A program made the translations under genes and the position numbers. A stretch of DNA of 64,000 bases from Nocardioides sediminis. Lineage in GTDB: Bacteria > Actinomycetota > Actinomycetes > Propionibacteriales > Nocardioidaceae. Where the stretch lies: assembly GCF_003047295.1 (NCBI RefSeq), contig NZ_PZYZ01000001.1:930001-994000 (forward strand), read 5' to 3'. Below the pieces are notes generated by a model that had not been told where the DNA came from, searched no databases, and saw nothing but the letters and a program-made list of their open reading frames with translations. This document shows, piece by piece, positions 1 to 7,913 of the stretch; positions within the stretch are counted from its first letter, which is position 1, and each line of letters begins with the position of its first letter.

Positions 1-1
1 C

Positions 2-241
2 CTCGACGACGAGACCAGCCTGCTCGAGGACGACCTGCTCGACCTCGAGCCCCTGCTCCGGGACGCAGTGGTGCTCGCACTACCGTTCACCCCGGTGTGC
101 CGGGACGACTGTCCCGGGTTGTGCACCGAGTGCGGTGCACGACTGGCAGACGATCCCGACCACGCGCACGCAGCACCGATCGACCCGCGCTGGGCCGGGC
201 TCACCGCCCTGACGCAGGACCAGAGCACCACCCAAGACTGA
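2..241 (+). CDS. DUF177 (YceD-like) protein, 3' part
   Basis: Only the last 79 codons are inside the window; the gene starts upstream. The visible part has four cysteines in the pattern C-x(3-4)-C-x(3)-C-x2-C (around PVCRDDCPGLCTECG), which is the C-terminal zinc-ribbon-like signature of the YceD/DUF177 family. It lies 54 bp upstream of rpmF. That yceD-rpmF pairing is widely conserved, and in E. coli and plants YceD homologues have been linked to 23S rRNA accumulation, so a role in large-subunit biogenesis is likely. Residue choice and context make the family call solid; the molecular role is inferred from homologues. Confidence 0.85.
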   Translation, partial: LDDETSLLEDDLLDLEPLLRDAVVLALPFTPVCRDDCPGLCTECGARLADDPDHAHAAPIDPRWAGLTALTQDQSTTQD

Positions 242-295
242 CCATCCCGGGCCGACCGAACCAATCACCCGGCCCGTAGCAAACAGGAGATAACA

Positions 296-481
296 GTGGC
301 TGTCCCGAAGCGGAAGATGTCGCGCAGCAACACGCGCCACCGCCGGTCGCAGTGGAAGGCCGTGGCCCCCACCCTGGTGACCTGCGCCAACCCCGCCTGC
401 GGTGCCAAGCACCTCCCGCACCGCGCGTGCGGCACCTGCGGTCAGTACGGCGCTCGCGCCGACCGTCGCCAGGTCCTCTGA
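296..481 (+). CDS. rpmF: Large-subunit ribosomal protein bL32
   Basis: 61 residues, full length for L32. The N-terminus [20 protein letters not shown] is the classic L32 start and the middle carries two CxxC knuckles (CANPAC and CGTC), so this is the zinc-binding (C+) paralogue rather than a zinc-independent one. The GTG start at 296 is preceded by AGGAGA at 285-290. The gene follows the DUF177 gene closely and its 3' end overlaps the longest possible reading of rnc, so the three are probably one transcript. A zinc-free L32 paralogue, if present, would have to be elsewhere in the genome. Confidence 0.97.
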   Translation: MAVPKRKMSRSNTRHRRSQWKAVAPTLVTCANPACGAKHLPHRACGTCGQYGARADRRQVL

Positions 482-1214
482 GACCACCTCTCACCAGGCC
501 TGCGATCCCCTGACCACCGAGGACCTGCGCCGAGCACTCGGTGATCCGACCCTGGATCCCGAGCTGCTCGACCGCGCCCTGACGCACCGTTCCTACGCCT
601 ACGAGAACGGCGGGCTCCCTACCAACGAGCGCCTGGAGTTCCTGGGCGACTCGGTGCTCGGCGTCGTGGTGACCGAGACGCTCTACACGACCCATCCCGA
701 CCTCTCCGAGGGACGGCTGGCCAAGCTGCGCGCCGCCGTGGTCAACGCGCGCGCCCTGGCAGGCGTCGCCCGCGATCTCGGCCTCGGCGAGCACATCAAG
801 CTCGGCCGCGGCGAGGAGACCACCGGGGGTCGCGACAAGGCCTCGATCCTCTCCGACACCGTCGAGGCCGTCATCGGCGCGATCCACCTCTCCGGTGGCA
901 TCGAGGCGTCCGCCGAGGTGGTGCACCGCCTCTTCGACCCGCTGATGGAGGAGGCCGCCTCCATGGGCGCCGGCCTCGACTGGAAGACCTCCCTGCAGGA
1001 GCTGTCGGCCACCCTGGGGCTCGGCGTGCCCGACTACGTGATCGAGGACGACGGCCCCGACCACATGAAGACCTTCGTCGCCCGGGTCCGGGTCGGCGAG
1101 GAGCTCTACGGCCGCGGCACCGGCCGCTCCAAGAAGGAGGCCGAGCAGGGCGCCGCCGAGACGGCGTACGGCGAGCTGACGGCCGCCCACCCCGGGCTCA
1201 CCTCCCAGGCCTGA
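402..1214 (+). CDS. rnc: Ribonuclease III
   Basis: Double-strand-specific endoribonuclease for rRNA maturation and mRNA processing. The RNase III signature [13 protein letters not shown] with the acidic catalytic residues is present, the second acidic cluster is [12 protein letters not shown], and a C-terminal double-stranded RNA-binding domain runs from DWKTSLQEL to AAETAYGEL. The start is unclear. The only ATG/GTG/TTG upstream of the domain in this frame is GTG 402, which gives 270 residues and an 80-bp overlap with rpmF. Homologues normally begin near the residues encoded at 510 ([11 protein letters not shown]), where only a CTG is available (234 residues). The region 402-509 encodes an Arg/Ala/Ser-rich stretch that looks like out-of-frame rpmF. 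mutM follows 10 bp downstream. Confidence 0.93.
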   Translation: MPSTSRTARAAPAVSTALAPTVARSSETTSHQACDPLTTEDLRRALGDPTLDPELLDRALTHRSYAYENGGLPTNERLEFLGDSVLGVVVTETLYTTHPDLSEGRLAKLRAAVVNARALAGVARDLGLGEHIKLGRGEETTGGRDKASILSDTVEAVIGAIHLSGGIEASAEVVHRLFDPLMEEAASMGAGLDWKTSLQELSATLGLGVPDYVIEDDGPDHMKTFVARVRVGEELYGRGTGRSKKEAEQGAAETAYGELTAAHPGLTSQA

Positions 1215-1224
1215 CGCCCCGCCC

Positions 1225-2127
1225 GTGCCCGAGCTGCCCGAGGTCGAGGTCGTCCGCGCCGGCCTCCAGCGCCACGTCGCCGGAGCCGGTGTCGAGGCGG
1301 TCGAGGTGCTCCACCCGCGCCCGCTGCGCCGGGACCCGCGTGGGTCCGACGGCTTCGTCGCGGCCCTGGTCGGTCGCCGCATCGAGGCGGTCCGCCGTCG
1401 CGGGAAGTACTTCTGGCTCGCCCTGGACGCCGAGGGCGAGCGTCCGGGTGACGCGCTGCTCGGTCACCTCGGCATGAGCGGGCAGATGCTCCTCCACCGC
1501 CCCGGAGCGCCCGACGAGCGGCACCTGCGGGTGCGCTTCACGCTGGCCACCGACGAGGGTCCGCTGGAGATGCGGTTCGTCGACCAGCGCATGTTCGGGG
1601 GCCTGCTCGTCTCGGACGCCGGCGCGGAGCTCCCGACCGAGATTGCCCACATCGGCCGGGACCCCCTCGACCCGGCGTTCGACGAGGACGCCTTCGTACG
1701 TCGCGTCCGCCGGCGGGCGAGCGCGATCAAGCGCCAGCTGCTCGACCAGTCCCTGGTCTCGGGGGTCGGCAACATCTACGCCGACGAGGCGCTGTGGCGG
1801 GCGCAGGTCCACGGCGAGCGTCCGGGGGACCGGCTCGCCGCGGCGCAGGTGCGCGAGGTCATCGGGCACGCCCGCGACGTGATGACCGATGCCCTGGCGC
1901 AGGGCGGGACGTCCTTCGACGCGCTCTACGTGAACGTCAACGGGGAGTCCGGTTACTTCGACCGCTCGTTGCACGCCTACGGCCGCGAGGGGGAGGCGTG
2001 CGAGCGGTGCGGGACCCCGATCCGACGGGTCGCCTTCATGAACCGGTCGTCCTACTTCTGCCCGCAGTGCCAGCGCCCACCGCGCCGACGCGCCGGGGCC
2101 GCGCCGCGACGCGCCGGTGCCCGTTGA
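1225..2127 (+). CDS. mutM: Formamidopyrimidine-DNA glycosylase (Fpg/MutM)
   Basis: Bifunctional base-excision glycosylase/AP lyase that removes 8-oxoguanine and formamidopyrimidines. The N-terminus after the initiator is PELPEVEVV, giving the catalytic N-terminal proline and Glu3; the conserved loop lysine lies in RRGKYFWL near residue 58; the H2TH region and the C-terminal zinc finger (CERCG...CPQC) are intact. At 300 residues it is slightly longer than usual because of an Arg/Ala-rich tail after the finger. GTG 1225 is 10 bp after rnc, matching the conserved rnc-mutM pair of actinobacteria. A Nei-type glycosylase is less likely because of the PELPE start and the full zinc finger. Confidence 0.96.
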   Translation: MPELPEVEVVRAGLQRHVAGAGVEAVEVLHPRPLRRDPRGSDGFVAALVGRRIEAVRRRGKYFWLALDAEGERPGDALLGHLGMSGQMLLHRPGAPDERHLRVRFTLATDEGPLEMRFVDQRMFGGLLVSDAGAELPTEIAHIGRDPLDPAFDEDAFVRRVRRRASAIKRQLLDQSLVSGVGNIYADEALWRAQVHGERPGDRLAAAQVREVIGHARDVMTDALAQGGTSFDALYVNVNGESGYFDRSLHAYGREGEACERCGTPIRRVAFMNRSSYFCPQCQRPPRRRAGAAPRRAGAR

Positions 2128-2197
2128 CCACCCGCCACCCCGGTGGGACTCTTGTAGACGGCCCGGTTCCGGGCATCCCCACCGAAAGGGCTGTTCC

Positions 2198-2401
2198 ATG
2201 GCCAAGGCGTTGATCGGCCACCTGGCCGGCGACACACGCACCGCCGCCCGACTCGCGACCGACAACCGTCGACTACGCGAACGCGTCACCGAGCTGGAGA
2301 CCCTGGTCCTCCGGCTCCAGGCCGAGAACGACCAGCTCGAGGCGCGCCAGCAGGGCGCGCGGAGGCCGGTCGCCCCCGACCCGGAGATGCTCCCTGCCTG
2401 A
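2198..2401 (+). CDS. Small coiled-coil protein, unknown function
   Basis: 67 residues from ATG 2198, which has a GAAAGG ribosome-binding site at 2183-2188. The frame stays open upstream to 2117, but that part overlaps mutM and has no such signal. The protein begins MAKALIGHL and then forms a probable amphipathic coiled coil with heptad leucines (NRRLRERVTELETLVLRLQ), ending in an Ala/Pro/Arg tail. I do not recognise a named family; small coiled-coil proteins of this look are common in actinobacteria. A hairpin follows 14 bp after the stop, so it may be a monocistronic or mutM-distal gene. Confidence 0.7.
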   Translation: MAKALIGHLAGDTRTAARLATDNRRLRERVTELETLVLRLQAENDQLEARQQGARRPVAPDPEMLPA

Positions 2402-2415
2402 TCCCGGCAGGGCGT

Positions 2416-2436
2416 GACCCGGGACACACCCGGGTC
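2416..2436 (+). terminator. Hairpin after the small coiled-coil gene
   Basis: Arms GACCCGGG (2416-2423) and CCCGGGTC (2429-2436) are perfect complements around a 5-base loop. There is no T-tract, which is usual for GC-rich actinobacterial terminators. It lies between the stop of the coiled-coil gene and the ribosome-binding site of the next gene, so it may end the upstream message or act as a 5' leader structure. Confidence 0.45.
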
Positions 2437-2447
2437 GTTGAGGAGGC

Positions 2448-3986
2448 ATGCGCCCACTGCCCCCGCTGCTCGCAGCCCTCGCACTCGCCGCCTCGGTCCC
2501 GCTCGCGGCACCCGCCCTCGCCCACGGTGACCGCGATCGCATGGACGACAAGAGGGCCGAGCACGTCGCCGGCCTGAACGTCCCGGCCGCGACGAGCCCC
2601 AGCGTGAGCCTGGTGGACAGCAACCCGGGCTCGGCCGGGATCTCGGGCTGCTTCATGAAGACCGCGCCGCTCTTCGTGATGTCCGGGCTCGACTCGGTCG
2701 TCGTCCACGACGTCAGCGACCCCCTCGACCCGCAGCGCGTCGGCACGCTGCCGAGCCTGCAGTTCGAGAACGAGGCGATGAACTGCGGCGAGCGCAAGGT
2801 CGACGGGACCACCCAGCGCTTCGCCCTCATCGGCGTGGACCTCTACCAGGCATCACCCGACGACATCAGCCACGTCAACGATCCCGCGACCGGCGACTAC
2901 GAGCTCGTCGTCGTGGACGTCACCGACCCGGCCGCGCCACGCATCCGTTCCCGGGTCCCGTCCAGCACCAGCACCCACACCGTGACGTGCGTGGTGGACA
3001 CCGACTGCCGCTACGTCTACTCCGCCGGCGACGACAGCCAGGTGCCGGGCCAGGGGAGCTTCTCGGTCTTCGACCTGACCGACCTCGACCGGCCCGTCGA
3101 GGTCGACAGCGACCCGGTGGCGGCCGGCATCCAGCCCTTCCGCTCCGACGCGGTCGGCTGGGGCGGCCACAAGTGGAACTTCGACGGTGCTGGCCGAGGC
3201 GTCCACACCGGCGCCGGCGGGGCGTACGTCTTCGACGTCTCCGACCCGACCCGCCCGGTCGAGATCGCCAACACCGGCGCGGCCGGCGACTCCGCGAGGG
3301 AGGGGGAGTCCAACGGCTTCAACGACTTCATCCACCACAACTCCTTCCAGCCCAACGCCGAGGCGTTCCGGCCGGACGCACCTCCTGCGCTGGAGAACGG
3401 CAACGTCCTGCTGGTCACCGAGGAGGACTACGAGGACCCCGACTGCTCGACGGCCGGCTCCTTCCAGACCTGGCACGTCAAGCGGCTGGACGGCTCCGAC
3501 GGCTCGATCGTGCCGCTGGCCAAGGTCGAGCTGGCCGACCTCGCCACCTATCCGCTGCCGGTCGGGGCGTTCTGCTCGGCCCACTGGTTCGACTTCCACC
3601 CGTCGGGGCTGGTGTCCGTGGGCTACTACGGCGGGGGCACCCAGGTCATCGACGTCAGCGACCCGCTGACACCCTCCAGCCACGGCCACGCCTGGTTCGG
3701 AGCCTCCGAGGTGTGGGACAGCTACTGGGTCCCGGTCTACAACGCCCGCGGCGTGGCCACCGGCAGGAAGACCAACCTGCTCTACTCGGTGGACCTCGTC
3801 CGCGGGCTCGACGTGCTTGCGGTGGACGTCGAGGGCGACGGCGTCGGCGCCGTCCCCGACCCGACCCTCCTGCCCGGCGGCACCGGCACCGAGGTCGGAC
3901 TCTCGGACGCCGTGCCGCTCGGCGCGGTCGGCGGTCTGGGTGCCCTGCTGGTCGTCGTACGCCGTCGGTCGCTGCGCCGCTCCTGA
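2448..3986 (+). CDS. Secreted LVIVD-repeat protein with C-terminal anchor
   Basis: 512 residues. An N-terminal signal peptide (about residues 1-25, hydrophobic core LLAALALAASVPLAAPALA) precedes several LVIVD-type repeats, recognisable as a hydrophobic strand followed by a V-x-DVSDP element: near VVVHDVSDPLDP, LVVVDVTDPAAP, SVFDLTDLDRP, YVFDVSDPTRP and QVIDVSDPLTP. Such repeats are predicted to form a beta-propeller. The end has one hydrophobic segment followed by RRRSLRRS, consistent with a tail anchor facing outward from the membrane. The substrate is unknown. The start is ATG 2448; AGGAGG lies at 2441-2446, only one base from the ATG, which is unusually close. A strong hairpin follows the stop. 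Confidence 0.85.
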   Translation: MRPLPPLLAALALAASVPLAAPALAHGDRDRMDDKRAEHVAGLNVPAATSPSVSLVDSNPGSAGISGCFMKTAPLFVMSGLDSVVVHDVSDPLDPQRVGTLPSLQFENEAMNCGERKVDGTTQRFALIGVDLYQASPDDISHVNDPATGDYELVVVDVTDPAAPRIRSRVPSSTSTHTVTCVVDTDCRYVYSAGDDSQVPGQGSFSVFDLTDLDRPVEVDSDPVAAGIQPFRSDAVGWGGHKWNFDGAGRGVHTGAGGAYVFDVSDPTRPVEIANTGAAGDSAREGESNGFNDFIHHNSFQPNAEAFRPDAPPALENGNVLLVTEEDYEDPDCSTAGSFQTWHVKRLDGSDGSIVPLAKVELADLATYPLPVGAFCSAHWFDFHPSGLVSVGYYGGGTQVIDVSDPLTPSSHGHAWFGASEVWDSYWVPVYNARGVATGRKTNLLYSVDLVRGLDVLAVDVEGDGVGAVPDPTLLPGGTGTEVGLSDAVPLGAVGGLGALLVVVRRRSLRRS

Positions 3987-3996
3987 TTCCCGGGGA

Positions 3997-4030
3997 CGCC
4001 CGGACCCGGAGCTGCATCCGGGTCCGGGCG
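3997..4030. terminator. Intrinsic terminator, 13-bp perfect stem
   Basis: CGCCCGGACCCGG (3997-4009) and its exact reverse complement (4018-4030) flank an 8-base loop. It lies 11 bp after the LVIVD gene stop on the plus strand and 11 bp beyond the stop of a possible small minus-strand frame, so it would suit a bidirectional terminator. No T-tract. Confidence 0.75.
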
Positions 4031-4041
4031 CCCGGCGTGCC

Positions 4042-4143
4042 TCAGGTCCTCCTGGCGAGCATCGTGGCGCTGTCGCCGCTGCGCGGTTCCGTCCACCGCA
4101 CGCGGAGCTTGCGACCCTCGCGCTTGATCTTCCGGCCGTGGTC
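4042..4143 (-). CDS. Possible small basic protein, start unresolved
   Basis: A minus-strand frame ending at TGA (4044-4042) encodes a basic peptide containing HGRKIKREGRKLRVRW and GDSATMLARRT. In the 32 codons before the stop, 30 end in G or C, as in the real genes here, while codons upstream of about 4143 lose this bias. The frame has no ATG, GTG or TTG before the internal ATG at 4062-4060, so the true start is uncertain: it may use an unusual codon, or the sequence may contain an indel near a GTG at 4151-4149 that is in another frame. The flanking hairpin is placed correctly to terminate it. No family recognised. Confidence 0.35.
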   Translation of the reverse strand, partial: DHGRKIKREGRKLRVRWTEPRSGDSATMLARRT

Positions 4144-4207
4144 AGGATCACGGGGTGTGATCGGGCGGGAGGGGCGAAAACCCGTGGGCCGACGACGGGC
4201 GCGGGAC

Positions 4208-4213
4208 TAGGCT
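4208..4213 (+). promoter_or_regulatory. -10 hexamer (TAGGCT), probable leaderless start
   Basis: TAGGCT ends 9 bases before GTG 4223 and no ribosome-binding site lies between. A transcript starting at or just before the GTG would be leaderless or nearly so, as in many actinobacterial genes. Inferred from spacing only. Confidence 0.5.
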
Positions 4214-4222
4214 CTCGCTCTT

Positions 4223-5470
4223 GTGAGCCGCCTGGTCGAGACCGTCTTCCCCCGTCGGCTCGGCACCTCCTTCCGCTGGCTGGTCGCCTCCTCGTGGACG
4301 ACCAACCTGGGCGACGGGCTGATGATGGCGGCCGGTCCGCTGCTCGTCGCCTCCCAGACCCGCAACCCCGTGCTGGTGGCGGCCGCGGCGATGGCCTTCC
4401 AGCTGCCGTGGCTGGTCTTCGGCCTGGTCGCCGGCGCGATGGCCGACCGGTTGGACAGGCGGCTGCTCGTGATGGCCATGGACGGAGCGCGTGCCGTGGT
4501 GCTGGCCGGCCTGTGCGCGGTCATCGTCACCGGGCACGTGAACATCTGGCTGGTCATGGCCGCCATGTTCCTGGTGGGGCTGGCCGAGGTCTTCGCGGAC
4601 TCCTCGACCGGCACCCTGGTCCCGATGCTGGTCGACAAGCCCGACCTCGGCATCGCCAACGCTCGCATCCAGGTCGGCTTCCTCACCGCCAACCAGCTGG
4701 TGGGACCAGCCCTGGGGGCAGTCGTGTTCGCCGCCGGGATGGCGCTGCCGTTCATGATCCAGACGGTGTGCGTCGCGGTGGGGGTCGTCCTCGTCTCCCG
4801 GATCGGTACGCCGCGCGGCGCGGTGCGCGAGCACGTCGAGACCCACGTCCGGCAGGACATCGCCGAGGGCGTGCGCTGGCTGGCCCGCAACAAGCCGGTC
4901 CGCACGCTCGCGCTGGTGATCGTGGCGTTCAACATCACCTGGGCCGCGCCCTGGTCGGTGCTGGTGCTCTGGTCCCTCGAGCGCGTCGGGATGGACGAGG
5001 CCGGCTTCGGCCTGCTCACCACGGCCGCGGCCCTGGGCGGACTGCTGGGGACGGCGGCGTACGGGCGCGTGGAGAGACGGGTGCCGCTGGCGACCCTGAT
5101 GCGCACGGTGCTGGCGTGCGAGGTCGTGTTCCACCTGGCGATGGCGCTGACCACCTCGCCGTGGGCGGCGTACCCGCTGATGTTCTTCTTCGGCGCCTAC
5201 GCCTTCATCTGGGGCACGTTGTCCCAGGCGGTGCGCCAGCGGGCCGTGCCCACCGAGTTCCAGGGGCGGGTCGGGTCGGTCTACATGCTGTGCGTGATGG
5301 GCGGCATGCTCGGCGGCTCGCTGCTCGGCGGCCTGATCGCCCACCAGTGGGGTGTGACGGCCCCGTGGTGGTTCGCCTTCGTCGGGTCCGGGCTGACCCT
5401 CGCACTGGTGTGGCGCCAGCTCGGCCACATCGCCCACGCGGACGAGGAGGCCACGCTCGCCGTCGGCTGA
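4223..5470 (+). CDS. MFS transporter (EntS/MFS_3 type)
   Basis: 415 residues, hydrophobic throughout with about twelve membrane segments, typical of the major facilitator superfamily. The loop GAMADRLDRRLLVMAMDGAR after the second segment is the usual MFS loop 2-3 motif (G-x3-D-R-x-x-R-R). The overall look, including SWTTNLGDGLMMAAGPLLVASQT at the N-terminus, resembles the MFS_3 group that includes enterobactin exporter EntS and macrolide exporters, so efflux of an unknown compound is likely. The gene stands alone between a terminator and an oxidase gene. Confidence 0.85.
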   Translation: MSRLVETVFPRRLGTSFRWLVASSWTTNLGDGLMMAAGPLLVASQTRNPVLVAAAAMAFQLPWLVFGLVAGAMADRLDRRLLVMAMDGARAVVLAGLCAVIVTGHVNIWLVMAAMFLVGLAEVFADSSTGTLVPMLVDKPDLGIANARIQVGFLTANQLVGPALGAVVFAAGMALPFMIQTVCVAVGVVLVSRIGTPRGAVREHVETHVRQDIAEGVRWLARNKPVRTLALVIVAFNITWAAPWSVLVLWSLERVGMDEAGFGLLTTAAALGGLLGTAAYGRVERRVPLATLMRTVLACEVVFHLAMALTTSPWAAYPLMFFFGAYAFIWGTLSQAVRQRAVPTEFQGRVGSVYMLCVMGGMLGGSLLGGLIAHQWGVTAPWWFAFVGSGLTLALVWRQLGHIAHADEEATLAVG

Positions 5471-5510
5471 TCGACCGGCACCGGTCGCGCGACGTGGTTG
5501 CATGGCACCC

Positions 5511-6899
5511 ATGTCCGCTCTCCCCGCCGATGCCCTGACCGACGCGCTCGCCGACCTGGTCGCCGCCCTTCCCGACGACGTCGTGGTCTCCGACGCCGAC
5601 CGCACCGAGAAGTACCGCTGGGACCGCTCGCAGGACCCGCACGCCGGCACTCCGCTCGCGGTCGTCCGGGCCCAGGACGCCGCCCAGGTGCAGGCCACCG
5701 TCCGGTGGGCCGCCGAGCACGGCGTCCCGGTCGTGCCGCGCGGTGCCGGCACCGGGCTCTCGGGCGGCGCCAGCGCCCTCGACGGCGGCATCGTGCTGAG
5801 CCTCGAGCGGATGACCGCGGTCGAGGTGGACGCCGAGTGCCAGGTCGCGTTCGTCGAGCCGGGGGCCCTCAACTCCGCGGTGAAGGCCGCCGCCGCCGAG
5901 CACGGGCTCTGGTACCCGCCGGACCCGTCGTCGTGGGACATCTGCTCCATCGGCGGCAACATCGCCACCAACGCCGGCGGCCTGTGCTGCGTGAAGTACG
6001 GCGTGACCAGCGACTACGTCCTGGGCCTCGACGTCGTCCTGGCCGACGGCACCCTGGTCACCCTCGGCGGACCGCGCATCAAGGACGTGGCGGGGCTGTC
6101 GCTGCTCGAGCTCTTCGTCGGCAGCGAGGGGACCCTGGGCGTCGTCACCCGTGCGGTGCTGCGGCTGCTGCCGGCGCAGTCCGCCGGGGCGACCCTGGTC
6201 GCGTCGTTCCCGACGATGACGGCGGCCGCCGAGGCCGTGGTCGCGATCAGGGGGCAGCTGCGGCCCTCGATGCTCGAGCTCATGGACGGCCCGTCGATCC
6301 GCGCCGTCGAGGACTTTCGGCCGATGGGCCTGGACACCGCGGCCGGGGCGCTGCTGGTCGCCCAGAGCGACGCGCCCGGCGCCGCCTGTGCCGAGGAGGT
6401 CGACGCGATGCGGCGGGCCTGCGAGTCGGCCGGCGGGTCGGACGTCTTCGTCACCACCGACCCCGACGAGGGGGAGCTCTTCGTGCAGGCCCGACGGCTG
6501 GTCGTCCCGGCGGTCGAGCCGCTGGGCGAGCTCATGCTGGAGGACGTCGGGGTGCCCGTCCCGCGACTGCCGCAGCTGGTGGACGCGGTCGCGGGGATCG
6601 CGGAGCGGCACGACGTGCTCATCCCCGTGGTGGCGCACGCCGGCGACGGCAACACCCACCCGCTCATCGTGGTCCCGCGGGGCGACGCCGACGCCCGCGT
6701 CCGGGCCCTCGCGGCCTTCGACGAGGTCATGGAGGCAGCGATCGCCCTGGGCGGGACGATCACCGGCGAGCACGGCGTGGGACGCACCAAGAAGGCGGCC
6801 CTGCCCGCCCAGCTCGGGGACGACGTGATGGCGCTGACGCGGCGGGTCAAGGACGCCCTCGACCCCGCCGGCATCTTCAACCCGGGGGCGATCCTCTAG
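5511..6899 (+). CDS. FAD-linked oxidase (glycolate oxidase GlcD / D-lactate dehydrogenase type)
   Basis: 462 residues from ATG 5511 (an in-frame ATG at 5502 would add three). The N-terminal FAD-binding domain carries PRGAGTGLSGGA and GGNIATNAGG; the C-terminal FAD-oxidase_C domain carries AHAGDGNTHP and GEHGVGRTKK, ending in LDPAGIFNPGAIL as in the GlcD/DLD family. It should oxidise a 2-hydroxy acid such as glycolate or D-lactate and pass electrons to an acceptor. Substrate cannot be told from sequence alone, and no GlcE/GlcF partner is adjacent. TTGCAT at 5498-5503, seven bases before ATG 5511, fits a leaderless start and favours 5511. Confidence 0.88.
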   Translation: MSALPADALTDALADLVAALPDDVVVSDADRTEKYRWDRSQDPHAGTPLAVVRAQDAAQVQATVRWAAEHGVPVVPRGAGTGLSGGASALDGGIVLSLERMTAVEVDAECQVAFVEPGALNSAVKAAAAEHGLWYPPDPSSWDICSIGGNIATNAGGLCCVKYGVTSDYVLGLDVVLADGTLVTLGGPRIKDVAGLSLLELFVGSEGTLGVVTRAVLRLLPAQSAGATLVASFPTMTAAAEAVVAIRGQLRPSMLELMDGPSIRAVEDFRPMGLDTAAGALLVAQSDAPGAACAEEVDAMRRACESAGGSDVFVTTDPDEGELFVQARRLVVPAVEPLGELMLEDVGVPVPRLPQLVDAVAGIAERHDVLIPVVAHAGDGNTHPLIVVPRGDADARVRALAAFDEVMEAAIALGGTITGEHGVGRTKKAALPAQLGDDVMALTRRVKDALDPAGIFNPGAIL

Positions 6900-6912
6900 C
6901 GCCCGGGCGCCG

Positions 6913-7749
6913 TCAGGCGCGACGGGCCGTCGTGCACCGCACGTCGGTCCACCACGTCAGCCGGTCCTCGGCGGCCCACTCCTCGAGCAGGGGGTCGACC
7001 GCCTCGCGGAGGGCGGCCAGGGTGCCGTTGCGCTCGTGCGCCTCGAGGAGCACCCGCTGGCCCTGCGACCACGACCAGTCCCACCACTGTCCGGGCCCGG
7101 TGAAGGCCACGTCGACGCGACGCTCGGTGGTGACGACGTCGTCGTACCCGTGCTCCCGCAGCAGGTCCTCGAGGGAGGCCACGGACGAGAAGGGGCCGGC
7201 GGTCGTGACGCGCGGCGGCCGGTCGGCCTCGGGCAGCCCGCCGACGACCGCGGTGTGCACCGCCTCCCACGACGTGTCGACGGCGCCGAACCAGGTGAGG
7301 CCGAGCCGGCCGTCGGGGGAGAGGACCTCGCGGTAGCGGTCGAGCGCCGCCCGGAGGTCCGGCAGGAAGAAGAGGACCAGGCTCGCCTGGACGACGTCCC
7401 ACGGGCCGGCCGGCGGGTCCGCCGCGTCCCCGACCGCTGACTCCAGCCACGGCAGGTCGGTGGCGAGGCCGCGGAGGCCCTCGACCATCCGCGGGGCCAG
7501 GTCGGTGGCGAGCACCCGGCCTCCCGGCCCCACGGCCCGCGCCGCGCGGAGCGCGCTGGCGCCGCGACCGCAGCCGACGTCCAGGACGCGCTCGCCGGGC
7601 CGCGGGGCGGTGCGGTCGACGAGGTGCTCGGCCACGATGCCGAAGAACCTCACCCCGACCTGGTCGTACGTCGCCGCGGCCCGGTCGAAGACACCGGCGA
7701 TGCCGCCCGGGCTGTCGGTGGCCTCGCGTCCGGCGGAGGACTCGCTCAC
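6913..7749 (-). CDS. Class I SAM-dependent methyltransferase
   Basis: 278 residues from GTG 7749. Motif I is ERVLDVGCGRGASAL (residues about 53-67), followed by an acidic residue at the end of strand two (LATDLAP) and the usual Rossmann-fold strands WDVVQASLVLFFLPD and GRLGLTWFG. This matches the Methyltransf_11/25 group. Substrate unknown. It is convergent with the FAD oxidase (13-bp gap) and divergent from smc, with which it shares a short upstream region of about 160 bp. Confidence 0.85.
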   Translation of the reverse strand: MSESSAGREATDSPGGIAGVFDRAAATYDQVGVRFFGIVAEHLVDRTAPRPGERVLDVGCGRGASALRAARAVGPGGRVLATDLAPRMVEGLRGLATDLPWLESAVGDAADPPAGPWDVVQASLVLFFLPDLRAALDRYREVLSPDGRLGLTWFGAVDTSWEAVHTAVVGGLPEADRPPRVTTAGPFSSVASLEDLLREHGYDDVVTTERRVDVAFTGPGQWWDWSWSQGQRVLLEAHERNGTLAALREAVDPLLEEWAAEDRLTWWTDVRCTTARRA

Positions 7750-7913
7750 CGGGCCACTGTGGCAGGTGACACCGGGAACGGTCGAGGTCCCCGGAACGGG
7801 CCCCCGCGACGCGTAGTGTGAGCGGACCGACGCTTCCCCCGGTGTCTGAGAGGATGCCGCGATCGCAGAAGTCCGCCGACCGCGCGGTACTCCAGAAGCC
7901 AGGGAGCAGCACG

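Noticed and set aside
7818..7913. Longer smc starting at GTG 7818 or ATG 7854
   Set aside because: Homologues start at the residues encoded from TTG 7914, which also has a good ribosome-binding site.
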